Under the pieces are notes generated by a model that saw only the letters and a program-made list of their open reading frames with translations, had not been told where the DNA came from and ran no database searches. Below, in pieces: positions 8,763 to 16,879 of a stretch of DNA of 64,000 bases. Position 1 is the stretch's first letter. Each line of letters begins with the position of its first letter. The DNA comes from Paenibacillus sinopodophylli (lineage in GTDB: Bacteria; Bacillota; Bacilli; Paenibacillales; Paenibacillaceae). The position numbers and the translations under genes were made by a program. The stretch lies in assembly GCF_005930355.1 (NCBI RefSeq), contig NZ_VDBO01000006.1, positions 183,148 to 247,147 on the forward strand, in the 5' to 3' direction.

Positions 8763-8825
8763 AAAAACGTCTACTGAACAATCCCTTCTATGAAGAAGTG
8801 GCTTGCTCAGCAGACGTTTTTTTTT
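8763..8825 (+). terminator. Terminator of mqnC
   Basis: AACGTCTACTGA pairs with TCAGCAGACGTT across a long loop and is followed by nine T. The repeat copy B begins immediately after the T-run. Confidence 0.8.
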
Positions 8826-8925
8826 CAAATATAAGAATGTATAAGTTTACCCTTATACTCCGCTTATATTTTTCGGACTGAAACGTGCTGCGCCGCCAAA
8901 GGATAGCGACAGCCGTTTCACCTTG
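8826..8925 (+). repeat. Dispersed two-hairpin intergenic repeat, copy B
   Basis: Module 1 is a hairpin AAATATAAG...CTTATATTT; module 2 is GAAACGTGCTGCGCCGCCA followed by AAGGATAGCGACAGCCGTTTC and ACCTTG. It lies between the mqnC terminator and ytxC. An open frame from 8923 begins inside the repeat, but the ytxC start is further on. Confidence 0.85.
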
Positions 8926-9009
8926 ATGCCCCACTTTTATTCCAATCTCTTCATCGTATATCCCCGTACGCGGCACCATATACTGATAAGGAAGGAAAGG
9001 GGTGAGCTT

Positions 9010-9942
9010 ATGGAGCTATTCACGATATCTTTACCTGAAAGTCTCCGGAAGTCAGTGAGTAAACTGAAGGAATTGTTAACGGAACAAGCGCTCGTCGATT
9101 TACATATCCGTTCAAATCATGATCAGCCGGTGTTAATTGCATTTGAACAAACAGCTGAACTTGATATTAGCTGCAATGCGCTGCTTCCGCATTTTCAACT
9201 GAAAGCTCACGGAGAGGCCGCTTATCATGCGGCAGCTATGGCAATTGCAGAATTTGTTGTCAGTGAAATGGAGCCCTCCATGCTGGCTGCTATTATAAGA
9301 AAGAAGTACCGTAACAACACTGCTGCAGATACGGCTGCACTTGAGAAATACTGTCACGATCTGCTGCATGGCAAGGAATGGGATGGACTTGGAACAAAGT
9401 TTTTGGATGCAGATCGGTTAAGAAGAAAAAACAAGGTAGCGGTCGAAGCCGAAGTTTTTTTGCAAGAAAATACGCTGATGAATGTAAAAGGATTTACAAC
9501 GTTTAGACTAGAGGCATATCGTAAGGAACTGGCCGAAGTCGTTGAATATGCGCTGGATGAATATGTGCTGGATAAGCAATATCAGGAGTTTATATCTTTG
9601 TTGAAATATTTCGTATTTCTACAGGATACGAAGCTGCCTATGGTTCATCTGCTGCACAAGGGCGGCCATGATTTCATGCTGTATGATGGTGTATTCCAGC
9701 CGCTTGATCCCAATCCGCCAACCGACCGTATCGTTGCAGAAATGCTCGAGACAGAAATGAATATTGAAGATATGGTTATTAGCTCACTCATAGCTGTATC
9801 TCCAAAGCATATTACGATTCACACGAGACAGCCGGATATGCAGGTCATTCGTACGATAGAAACGATTTTTGATCAGCGGGTTACCGTATGCGTGCAATGC
9901 GTTTCCTGCAGCAGCAGCCTTGATGAGCTTATTCAGCCTTGA
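9010..9942 (+). CDS. ytxC: YtxC-like sporulation protein
   Basis: The 310-residue soluble protein starts MELFTISLPESLRKSVSK. The start at ATG 9010 is chosen because AAGGGGTGAG sits just upstream and the 29 extra codons before it come from the intergenic repeat. Regions ENTLMNVKGFTTFRLEAYRK near residue 155 and LVDKQYQEFISLLKYFV near 185 recall the YtxC family. The C terminus has three cysteines (CVQCVSC). In B. subtilis ytxC also precedes thrS, so gene order supports the name. Its biochemical role in sporulation is unknown. It is followed by a strong promoter and the thrS leader, so thrS is separately controlled. Confidence 0.75.
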   Translation: MELFTISLPESLRKSVSKLKELLTEQALVDLHIRSNHDQPVLIAFEQTAELDISCNALLPHFQLKAHGEAAYHAAAMAIAEFVVSEMEPSMLAAIIRKKYRNNTAADTAALEKYCHDLLHGKEWDGLGTKFLDADRLRRKNKVAVEAEVFLQENTLMNVKGFTTFRLEAYRKELAEVVEYALDEYVLDKQYQEFISLLKYFVFLQDTKLPMVHLLHKGGHDFMLYDGVFQPLDPNPPTDRIVAEMLETEMNIEDMVISSLIAVSPKHITIHTRQPDMQVIRTIETIFDQRVTVCVQCVSCSSSLDELIQP

Positions 9943-9968
9943 TGAGCTGAGCAGATGGACTGATGGAC

Positions 9969-9997
9969 TTGACCAATCAAGCTGAGCGGGCTATAAT
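9969..9997 (+). promoter_or_regulatory. Sigma-A promoter of thrS
   Basis: TTGACC, a 17-base spacer and TATAAT form a near-consensus sigma-A promoter. The transcript would start near 10004 and include the T-box leader. Confidence 0.85.
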
Positions 9998-10003
9998 TGT
10001 CTT

Positions 10004-10307
10004 CATATGAAATCTAATCGGCAATGACAAAGACATGTGTCTGCTTATGATAGTTGGCTTAGAGAGAGGAAACTCGGCTGCAATTTCCTTCCATTTTATC
10101 CGCAGATGTACCCCTTTGAAGCTGTATGGCTCAACCTGCAACATCCTTTATGGAGGAATGCTGCAGCAGTATGCTGTACCGGAAATCCCCGTTACCGGAT
10201 ATTACGAGGACTGCAATGCGGCATAATTTGAGGCTGGCGCAGTCGAAGTAGGGTGGAACCACGAGCATACAAGCACTCGTCCCTTTTTAGGGATGCGTGC
10301 TTTTTTT
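10004..10307 (+). ncRNA. T-box leader of thrS
   Basis: The leader carries the T-box sequence AGGGTGGAACCACGAG at 10250-10265, a Stem I region opening with AATGACAAAGACATG, an AGAGAGAGGAAACTCGG segment and a terminator. The terminator is at 10272-10307: AGCACTCGTCCC pairs with AGGGATGCGTGCT, then TTTTTTT. T-boxes bind uncharged tRNA through a specifier codon and the tRNA end, then antiterminate. ACC at 10110-10112 is a candidate threonine specifier, but I could not fold Stem I rigorously. Threonine specificity is otherwise inferred from thrS downstream. Confidence 0.92.
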
Positions 10308-10319
10308 GTGCTCTTTTTT

Positions 10320-10420
10320 TGAAATATAGAAAAGGATAGGATTTCGCCAACCTTTTCTCTATATTTCTTAGAATGAAACGCGGTGCACCGCCAGAGAACG
10401 GAGACAGCCGTTTCACCTTG
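10320..10420 (+). repeat. Dispersed two-hairpin intergenic repeat, copy C
   Basis: It begins in the T-run just after the T-box terminator (TTTTTTTGAAATATAG). Module 1 pairs ATATAGAAAAGG with CCTTTTCTCTATAT. Module 2 is GAAACGCGGTGCACCGCCAG, then AGAACGGAGACAGCCGTTTC and ACCTTG. It lies in the thrS leader upstream of the ribosome site and would be transcribed only on read-through. Confidence 0.88.
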
Positions 10421-10474
10421 CTTGAAATACGTAAGTGACGATTCATTTGATCACAAATTGGAGGATGAACAACA

Positions 10475-12412
10475 ATGGCCATTCATATCACATTGCCAGA
10501 CGGCGCAGTAAGGGAATATGAGGTTGGAACAACAATTGAAGAGGTAGCTGGCTCGATCAGCCCTGGACTTCGCAAAAATGCAATAGCAGGCAAAATAGAC
10601 GGTAAGGTTGTCGATGTCTATACACCAATCGAGGCAGATGCTGCCATCGAAATCGTAACGCTTGATTCCGCAGACGGTTTGGAAGTATATCGTCACAGTA
10701 CAGCGCATTTGCTCGCACAAGCGATTAAACGCATATACGGAAACGAAAAAGTTAAGCTCGGTATAGGTCCTGTTATTGAGGATGGGTTCTATTACGACAT
10801 TGATATGGAACAATCGTTGACACCTGAGGACTTAGTGAAGATTGAGAAGGAAATGGACAAAATCATTCAGCAAAACCTGGATATTCGCCGCCGTATCGTA
10901 AGCAGAAACGAGGCTTTGGAGATATTCACAGAGCTGGACGACAACTTGAAGCTGGAGCTTATTCGTGATCTTCCTGAAGAATCGGTCATTACGATGTATG
11001 ACCAAGGCGAGTTTTTCGATCTTTGTCGCGGACCGCATTTACCATCAACTGGTCGTATCAAAGCATTCAAGCTGCTAAGCGTAGCAGGGGCTTACTGGCG
11101 CGGAGATTCCAAAAACAAAATGCTGCAGCGTATTTACGGAACAGCATTCCCGAAAAAAGCACAGCTTGACGAGCATCTACACTTCTTGGAAGAAGCAAAG
11201 AAGCGGGATCACCGCAAACTCGGCCGTGAGCTGAAGATGTTCACTTTCTCCCGCGAGGTAGGTCAAGGTTTGCCGCTGTGGCTGCCTAACGGCGCTAAGT
11301 TGCGTAGAACAATGGAACGCTATATCGTCGACCTTGAGGAAAGACTCGGTTACGAGCATGTCTATACACCAGTACTCGCGAACGTAGAGCTCTACAAAAC
11401 TTCGGGACATTGGGAGCACTATAGTGAGGACATGTTCCCTAAGATGATTATGGACAATGAAGAGCTTGTTCTTCGTCCGATGAACTGCCCGCATCATATG
11501 ATGGTATTCAAAAGCGATATGCGCAGCTACCGTGACCTGCCTGTAAGGATTGCGGAGCTAGGAACGATGCACCGTTATGAAATGTCAGGCGCACTCACAG
11601 GCTTGCACCGGGTTCGTGCAATGACGCTGAATGATGCTCATATTTTCTGTCGCCCTGATCAGATCAAGGAAGAATTCGCTCGCGTTGTTAACTTAATCCG
11701 TAAGGTGTATGAGGATTTCGGCATTAAGGAATACCGTTTCCGCTTGTCTTACCGCGATCCTAAAGATACAGAGAAATACTTCCAAAATGACGAGATGTGG
11801 GAAATGTCGCAGCGTATGCTTCGCGAGGTTGTCGAGGAGCTGGAGCTTCCGTTCTTCGAAGCGGAGGGCGAAGCAGCATTCTATGGTCCTAAGCTTGATG
11901 TTCAAATTAAAACTGCACTGGGCAAAGAAGAGACGCTGTCAACAGCACAGCTTGATTTCTTGCTTCCAGAGCGCTTTGAGCTTGAATACGTCGGCGAGGA
12001 TGGCAAGAAGCATCGTCCTGTCGTAATCCACCGCGGTATTATTAGTACTATGGAGCGTATGACGGCGTTCTTGCTGGAGAACTTTGCGGGAGCACTGCCG
12101 CTATGGCTGTCCCCTGTACAAGCAAAAGTGATTCCCGTATCGACTGCTTATGAAGGTTATGCACGAAAGGTAGCAGAACAACTGCAAGAAAGCGGCATTC
12201 GTGTTGAGAGCGATCTTCGCAACGAGAAGCTGGGCTACAAGATTCGCGAGGCACAGCTGGAGAAAGCGCCTTACATGCTCGTAGTAGGTGAGAATGAGAT
12301 GCAAGCGGAAGCTGTTTCGGTGCGTAAGCGCGGTGAAGGTGACCTAGGCGCGATTCCCGTTACAGAGCTGATTGCAAAGCTGCAGAAACAAATCGCTGAC
12401 AAAGAACAATAA
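10475..12412 (+). CDS. thrS: Threonyl-tRNA synthetase
   Basis: This 645-residue class II synthetase charges tRNA-Thr. Domains in order: a TGS domain (residues 1-63); the second N-terminal editing domain with HSTAHLLAQAIKR near residue 72 and the conserved CRGPH near 185; a catalytic core with MNCPHHMM (zinc-binding Cys), RIAELGTMHRYEMSG, LDVQIK and the motif 3 HRGIISTMERM; and an anticodon-binding domain from about residue 540. Length is normal. The start at ATG 10475 has GGAGG upstream. It is controlled by the preceding T-box and promoter. It is followed at 62 bases by a 3D-domain gene that may be cotranscribed, as no terminator is evident between them. Confidence 0.97.
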   Translation: MAIHITLPDGAVREYEVGTTIEEVAGSISPGLRKNAIAGKIDGKVVDVYTPIEADAAIEIVTLDSADGLEVYRHSTAHLLAQAIKRIYGNEKVKLGIGPVIEDGFYYDIDMEQSLTPEDLVKIEKEMDKIIQQNLDIRRRIVSRNEALEIFTELDDNLKLELIRDLPEESVITMYDQGEFFDLCRGPHLPSTGRIKAFKLLSVAGAYWRGDSKNKMLQRIYGTAFPKKAQLDEHLHFLEEAKKRDHRKLGRELKMFTFSREVGQGLPLWLPNGAKLRRTMERYIVDLEERLGYEHVYTPVLANVELYKTSGHWEHYSEDMFPKMIMDNEELVLRPMNCPHHMMVFKSDMRSYRDLPVRIAELGTMHRYEMSGALTGLHRVRAMTLNDAHIFCRPDQIKEEFARVVNLIRKVYEDFGIKEYRFRLSYRDPKDTEKYFQNDEMWEMSQRMLREVVEELELPFFEAEGEAAFYGPKLDVQIKTALGKEETLSTAQLDFLLPERFELEYVGEDGKKHRPVVIHRGIISTMERMTAFLLENFAGALPLWLSPVQAKVIPVSTAYEGYARKVAEQLQESGIRVESDLRNEKLGYKIREAQLEKAPYMLVVGENEMQAEAVSVRKRGEGDLGAIPVTELIAKLQKQIADKEQ

Positions 12413-12474
12413 CAAATGACGCATAAAGCTTGGGCCACTGGGGCATTATTTCTTCTGAGGAGGAAGTAAACCAG

Positions 12475-13077
12475 ATGACCACAAGCTTTTTTTATTTCAG
12501 AAGAGGGATTACAGCGCTGCTGCTCTTTGCTGTCATTTTCATCGGCATAAATACATTAAGATGCTCTGCGCAGGGAGAAGCTGCCTATCCGAAGCGAAGT
12601 GGCGCTGCAACAGGCAATAATCGTCACGAAAAGCCTGCTGCAGAGTTGAAGCCTTCAAATGCAGTGAAGCTGGATAAAGTAGAGGTTGTTGCAACTGGCT
12701 ATACGGCAGGCGTAGAATCCACCGGCAAGCGTCCGGGGCATCCGCAATACGGAATTACCTATTCAGGGGTGAAGGTGCGCAGAGATCAGGTATCGACGAT
12801 TGCAGCGGATACGAAATTGTTTCCAATCGGTACACTGCTCTATATCCCGGATTATGGCTACGGCGTTGTGGCAGATACCGGATCGGCGATAAAAGGGAAA
12901 CGGATCGACTTGTATTTCGAAACGATCAAGCAGGTGTATGAGCAATGGGGCAAGCGAACGGTGGACGTTGAGGTACTTCGTATAGGAACAGGCAAGCTTT
13001 CGCAAGCCTGGCTTAATCAAATTAACGAGGCAATCGAGGTAGGAAAGCCTATTCCCCAGTCGTATCTAGAATCGTAA
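12475..13077 (+). CDS. Exported 3D (Asp-Asp-Asp) domain protein, probable cell-wall hydrolase
   Basis: The start at ATG 12475 is preferred because GAGGAGG lies just upstream; an in-frame ATG at 12430 would add 15 codons without a good site. The 200-residue product has an N-terminal basic and hydrophobic signal (ITALLLFAVIFIGINTL). A linker is followed by a C-terminal 3D domain: ATGYTAG near residue 75, GTLLYIPDYGYGVVADTGSA and KGKRIDLYF. The spaced Asp residues (IPDYG, ADTG, IDLYF) give the domain its name and are the likely catalytic acids, as in MltA-like or YocH-type lytic enzymes. The family trims peptidoglycan in growth or germination. Substrate and timing are not shown. Confidence 0.82.
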   Translation: MTTSFFYFRRGITALLLFAVIFIGINTLRCSAQGEAAYPKRSGAATGNNRHEKPAAELKPSNAVKLDKVEVVATGYTAGVESTGKRPGHPQYGITYSGVKVRRDQVSTIAADTKLFPIGTLLYIPDYGYGVVADTGSAIKGKRIDLYFETIKQVYEQWGKRTVDVEVLRIGTGKLSQAWLNQINEAIEVGKPIPQSYLES

Positions 13078-13083
13078 ACAGCT

Positions 13084-13113
13084 CGCATAATATTCGCTAT
13101 AAATGCCATACTA
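13084..13113 (+). promoter_or_regulatory. Candidate sigma-G (forespore) promoter
   Basis: CGCATA, a 17-base spacer and CATACTA resemble the sigma-G/F consensus (TGAATA ... CATACTA); the -10 element is exact. It lies about 25 bases before a small spore-protein-like gene. Confidence 0.55.
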
Positions 13114-13137
13114 TCTTTGGACGGGGAGGTGATTACC

Positions 13138-13266
13138 ATGGCTAAAAACAAAAACAATAAAGCCCAAAACAATCAATACAATGCAGAATTCGCAGAAGAG
13201 TTGAACCAAAATAACGCAGCAGGTAAACAAGCAGCAAACACGGCTCAACAAAAAGCTGAGAAGTAA
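13138..13266 (+). CDS. Small acid-soluble spore protein, gamma-type-like (42 residues)
   Basis: The short reading frame begins MAKNKNNKAQNNQYNAEFAE and ends at TAA 13264. It is behind a strong GGGGAGGTG site. Composition is dominated by Asn, Gln, Ala and Lys, with no Cys or Trp. The segment YNAEFAEE recalls the FGTEFASET core of gamma-type SASPs, which act as amino-acid reserves in the spore core and do not bind DNA. Here only one copy of the core is present, whereas SspE has two, so it may be a minimal member. The sigma-G-like promoter upstream and a terminator downstream support an independent forespore gene. Homology is inferred from short motifs only. Confidence 0.65.
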   Translation: MAKNKNNKAQNNQYNAEFAEELNQNNAAGKQAANTAQQKAEK

Positions 13267-13297
13267 TCGTTATTAACATGCAATACCGAACATACAA

Positions 13298-13328
13298 GGA
13301 GGAACCCTAGCGGTTCCTCTTTTCTTTT
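13298..13328 (+). terminator. Terminator of the small spore-protein gene
   Basis: AGGAGGAACC pairs with GGTTCCTCT around CTAGC, followed by TTTCTTTT. Confidence 0.75.
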
Positions 13329-13394
13329 GCGGAATGCTGATATATAATTTAGGAAAATTTTGTATCAGCATGCGAGAGGGGAACAAAACCTGAC

Positions 13395-14792
13395 ATGAGT
13401 TCTACGACCAGTTGGTTTTCTCGGAATACGAAAGCGCGCTCGCTTGTTTCACAGGGAGCGGAAGAGCATGTTAGGATGACACGTCTGCTCAATGAATCGG
13501 TCGTTATCTCAGACCAGTTAAACGCTGCGGTAGACGAGGTTGACCAATCGGCTGCACGGTTGACTGAGATTGCCGATGTATCATCAGAGCATGAACAGAA
13601 GCTGCGGGCGAACAGTACGCTTGCGATGAACCGAATTGAGCAAGCATTCTCAGCTTTGCAGGAGGTAGCCTCCGCGGCGGAGCAGATCAGTGGAGCTTCT
13701 TCGCATTTGAACACGAAGAGCAAAGAGACAAAGGCAGTTGTTCTGGACGTGCGCCATTCTTTGACGAGCACCGATGAGGTAATGAGCGAATTGAACAGAA
13801 ACAATCGGGCTATGGAGGAGCATATTCGTCAACTGATCGAGCAAACCTCCCATATCAATGAAATCAACCAATTCATACAAGAAATCGTATCACAAACCTC
13901 TCTGCTTGCACTGAATGCTTCAATCGAAGCGGCTCACGCAGGTGAATATGGACGGGGGTTCTCTGTCGTTGCCCAGCAAATAAAGAAGCTCGCTGAGCAA
14001 AGCGGCGAAGCGGTCAAACGGTCATCGGCAATTGTGGAGCAAATTGCGGGCAGAGTAGAGCAAGTCGTTCATGCTGTGGATATAGAAAAGCTTTCTGTTG
14101 AGCGGGGAGTTGCAGAAATGACGGTAAACCGTGATCGAATGGATCGTATTTACTCAAGAATAGTTGAGGTGGATGAGCTTGTTGAGCAGACAAGCGCGGC
14201 GAGCAGGCAGCAAACTGAACATATGACAGATTCCACGATGATGCTGAAGGATGTAGTTGATTCCGTTCATGATACATTGCAGAGCGTGGATAGCACACTC
14301 GCAATGACACAGCTGCAGCGTGAGCAGATTGGCAACATGAACCGGATCAGCCATAATCTTAAACGCTCATCATCAGATTTATCGCTTGCTATTGAGCAGG
14401 TTGGTGTAAGTCAAACGGGTCATGAGATCAAAGTTGACGTTGCTTCCGTGAAGGAATGGCTGAGATCGGCGGCGGCAGCCCCGAAGCTTACAGCATTATT
14501 CGAGCATGATCATAGAGATGAGCTTACTTCCCTGCTGAAGGCTAGGACGGAGATTGAAGCGATTTGGTCTAATCGCGCAGACGGCTCATTCATATTCTCT
14601 TTGCCGGAGGCTGGTCTTCTGAATGCGAAAGGGAGAGATTGGTGGAAAAAGGCGATCACAGGCCAACTATTTCAATCCGAACTTTATGTTTCGGCAATTA
14701 CTAAACAGCTTTGTTTGACTGTATCGGTCCCGATTTATGATGCGGAAGGTAAAGTGATCGGTGTAATCGGAGCAGATATTTCCATCGCTTAA
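13395..14792 (+). CDS. Soluble methyl-accepting chemotaxis protein with C-terminal sensor-like domain
   Basis: The 465-residue protein has no membrane segment or signal peptide. Residues about 20-340 are coiled-coil chemoreceptor sequence. The conserved hairpin tip is near residue 160 (EIVSQTSLLALNASIEAAHA, then GEYGRGFSVVAQQIKKLAEQS), which contacts CheA and CheW. The C-terminal 110 residues (from about 350) are globular. They contain ARTEIEAIWSNRADGSFIFS, GRDWWKKAITG, YVSAITKQLCLTVSVPIYD and GKVIGVIGADIS, the pattern of a Cache/PAS-like sensor as in dCache receptors. Normally such a sensor is N-terminal and extracellular; here it follows the signalling domain and must be cytoplasmic. The ligand is unknown. 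It starts at ATG 13395 behind GAGAGGGGA. Confidence 0.85.
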   Translation: MSSTTSWFSRNTKARSLVSQGAEEHVRMTRLLNESVVISDQLNAAVDEVDQSAARLTEIADVSSEHEQKLRANSTLAMNRIEQAFSALQEVASAAEQISGASSHLNTKSKETKAVVLDVRHSLTSTDEVMSELNRNNRAMEEHIRQLIEQTSHINEINQFIQEIVSQTSLLALNASIEAAHAGEYGRGFSVVAQQIKKLAEQSGEAVKRSSAIVEQIAGRVEQVVHAVDIEKLSVERGVAEMTVNRDRMDRIYSRIVEVDELVEQTSAASRQQTEHMTDSTMMLKDVVDSVHDTLQSVDSTLAMTQLQREQIGNMNRISHNLKRSSSDLSLAIEQVGVSQTGHEIKVDVASVKEWLRSAAAAPKLTALFEHDHRDELTSLLKARTEIEAIWSNRADGSFIFSLPEAGLLNAKGRDWWKKAITGQLFQSELYVSAITKQLCLTVSVPIYDAEGKVIGVIGADISIA

Positions 14793-14870
14793 AAAACAGT
14801 TTTCATCCATCTGAATTTGTTGTATGATTATATGTAAGAATTAATAACATGACAAGACAGGTGAATTCTC

Positions 14871-15254
14871 ATGACAGATCCGATCATTCATTCAGGCTTT
14901 GTAATTGCTGCCCATCATCGTAAAGCGGGCGAGGTTTTACCTTTTATTGATGCCTACGTTGCCAAGAAAGAGCAGGAAATTGCTGAAATTGAACAGATGG
15001 TTGAGCGTTATGAGAAACGAAGGCTGATGGAAGATCGTGCCTACCAATCGATGTCTACATTAAGAAGAATGCTGACAGGCAAGAAGCCGGATCATCATTT
15101 GGCTGTTGAATATATTCATTTCGTACGAAAGCCAATGGAGAAGGCTCGTGCGCTGCGCTTGGAAATCGAAAGTGCACGTTCTATTAAGAACGTAGCTGCC
15201 CCAACGGATATCGTGACGATATCGTATGATCTGGCTAACGAAATGAATGAATAA
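14871..15254 (+). CDS. Uncharacterised 127-residue protein
   Basis: I do not recognise this family. The protein starts MTDPIIHSGFVIAAHHRKAG and is soluble. The middle (residues 30-65, KKEQEIAEIEQMVERYEKRR) is strongly charged and likely a coiled coil. The end contains APTDIVTISYDLANEMNE. The ribosome site is AGGTGAA, and a clear terminator follows, so the gene is intact and monocistronic. Nothing nearby suggests its job; it lies between a chemoreceptor and an ammonium transporter on opposite strands. Confidence 0.7.
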   Translation: MTDPIIHSGFVIAAHHRKAGEVLPFIDAYVAKKEQEIAEIEQMVERYEKRRLMEDRAYQSMSTLRRMLTGKKPDHHLAVEYIHFVRKPMEKARALRLEIESARSIKNVAAPTDIVTISYDLANEMNE

Positions 15255-15279
15255 TAAACGAGTACATTAACTATTATAA

Positions 15280-15318
15280 AGAACCGTCTCAGCGCTTTGG
15301 CCGAGACGGTTCTTTTTT
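15280..15318. terminator. Bidirectional terminator between the 14871 gene and amt
   Basis: GAACCGTCTC pairs with GAGACGGTTC, with A-rich sequence on the left and TTTTTT on the right. It can serve both convergent genes. Confidence 0.85.
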
Positions 15319-15321
15319 GGT

Positions 15322-16617
15322 TTATTTGTTGTTTCTAAGTCTGTCGAAATCAAGGAAATCATGCTCTTGGCTATAGGCAGGAACACCATGTATACCAACG
15401 TCTAGCCCGATGAGCTCTTCATCCTTCGAGACGCGCACGGGCAGCAATTTACGAATGAGCCAAAGCGCTCCCCATGTGAGAAGGAAGCCCCAGACTGAAA
15501 CAATGGCAAGGCCCAGTGCTTGTACGCCAAGCAAGTTCCAACCGCCGCCGTAAAATAATCCGTAATAGCCTCTCCCAACACCTTCTGTCATTTCGGGAAG
15601 TGCGAATAAGCCAACTGCAAGCGTGCCAATGCTGCCGCTTACACCATGTACAGCAAAGGCACCAACCGGATCATCTACCTGCCTGCTCTCCAGCCATTCA
15701 GTTACCAATACCATTGCGATGCCAGATACGGCACCAATCCCAATAGCAGCAACATCAGATACGAAAGCGCAGCCTGCGGTAATCCCGACTAGACCTGCAA
15801 GCGATCCGTTAATAACCATCGGAGGATCTGCTTTCTTATAACGAAACATAGTGAATAGGATGCATGTTGCGCCGCCTGCAGCTGCAGAGAGCATAGTCGT
15901 AATAGCGATATGACCAATGGAGGTGTTCGTTGCGCTTAGCGTACTGCCCGCGTTGAAGCCGAACCAGCCGAACCATAGAATAAAAGCACCAACGGAAGCG
16001 AGCGGTAGATTGGAAGGAGGCACGATGTTTACTTTGCCGTCTGCGCTGAATTTACCGATGCGTGGACCGATAAAGATGGCAGCAGCAAGTGCGGAGAAAC
16101 CTCCCAAAGCGTGAATAACGGCAGAGCCTGCGAAATCGATCATGCCTAGTTTTCCGAGAAAACCGTTGACCGACCAAACCCAATGCCCAGCAAGCGGATA
16201 GATAAAACCGGTCATTGCTATCGTTAACAATATATAAGCTCTGAAGTTAATTCGTTCGGCAACCGCTCCTGATACGATGGAAATAACGGCGATAACGAAT
16301 GCGCACTGGAATAACCAAAAGGTTTCATGAGTAATATTTAAGTCAATATGCGACAAATCACCGTTAATTAGAAAACCGGTTGTACCGATTAAACCGCCAG
16401 CATCTTGTCCATACATGATAGCAAATCCGAAGAAGTAAAATACGAGTGCGCCGAAAGCGATATCGACAAACACCTTCATAATAATGCTGACGGCATTTTT
16501 TTGCCTGACAAATCCAGCCTCAAGCAAGGCGAAGCCGCCCTCCATTAGCAAGATCATAGCTGCTGTCAAAACGACCCATATCGTATCCAATCCCTTGGAC
16601 AGTTCGATAATGTCCAT
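15322..16617 (-). CDS. amt: Ammonium transporter, Amt family
   Basis: The 431-residue membrane protein has the Amt/Mep/Rh pattern of eleven helices. Marks include FALLEAGFVRQKNAVSIIMK near residue 28, FFGFAIMYGQD, TFWLFQCAFVIA, the DFAGSAVIHALGGFSALAAA helix near 160 carrying the first of the twin pore histidines, GWFGFNAGSTLSA, and DDPVGAFAVHGVSGSIGTLA with the second His near residue 320. It conducts ammonium into the cell for assimilation by glutamine synthetase. No glnK/PII gene is adjacent, unlike in many bacteria. It is transcribed from a good sigma-A promoter at 16679-16708 (minus), and no GlnR/TnrA box was found next to it. Confidence 0.95.
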   Translation of the reverse strand: MDIIELSKGLDTIWVVLTAAMILLMEGGFALLEAGFVRQKNAVSIIMKVFVDIAFGALVFYFFGFAIMYGQDAGGLIGTTGFLINGDLSHIDLNITHETFWLFQCAFVIAVISIVSGAVAERINFRAYILLTIAMTGFIYPLAGHWVWSVNGFLGKLGMIDFAGSAVIHALGGFSALAAAIFIGPRIGKFSADGKVNIVPPSNLPLASVGAFILWFGWFGFNAGSTLSATNTSIGHIAITTMLSAAAGGATCILFTMFRYKKADPPMVINGSLAGLVGITAGCAFVSDVAAIGIGAVSGIAMVLVTEWLESRQVDDPVGAFAVHGVSGSIGTLAVGLFALPEMTEGVGRGYYGLFYGGGWNLLGVQALGLAIVSVWGFLLTWGALWLIRKLLPVRVSKDEELIGLDVGIHGVPAYSQEHDFLDFDRLRNNK

Positions 16618-16678
16618 TGCTTCATCCCCTGTTCCATCAATTGTGCATCGTTATCTCTATGCTCCTAATCCGTTCATC

Positions 16679-16708
16679 ATTATAAGTAGAAGAAGTAAGC
16701 AATGTCAA
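16679..16708 (-). promoter_or_regulatory. Sigma-A promoter of amt
   Basis: On the minus strand TTGACA (16708-16703) is followed after 18 bases by TATAAT (16684-16679), about 60 bases before the gene start. Confidence 0.75.
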
Positions 16709-16879
16709 CGTTAGAAGTGATGTTTCATGACGCGTGTTAGGTATGAAATGGATAGATTCAACAATTACTCAGTCTAGAGACTGATTGTCATTTCAATCGG
16801 TCGTCCCTTTTTCTATTGATTGCTGTCCGTTATACTAAGATTATTAAACCGAGATGGAATCGTAAGGAGCTGAGACGGC

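Noticed and set aside
8923..9009. In-frame extension of YtxC
   Set aside because: The added codons come from the dispersed repeat and non-coding sequence; ATG 9010 has the ribosome site.
10035..10231. Two overlapping short frames upstream of thrS
   Set aside because: They lie wholly within the T-box leader RNA and have no ribosome site.
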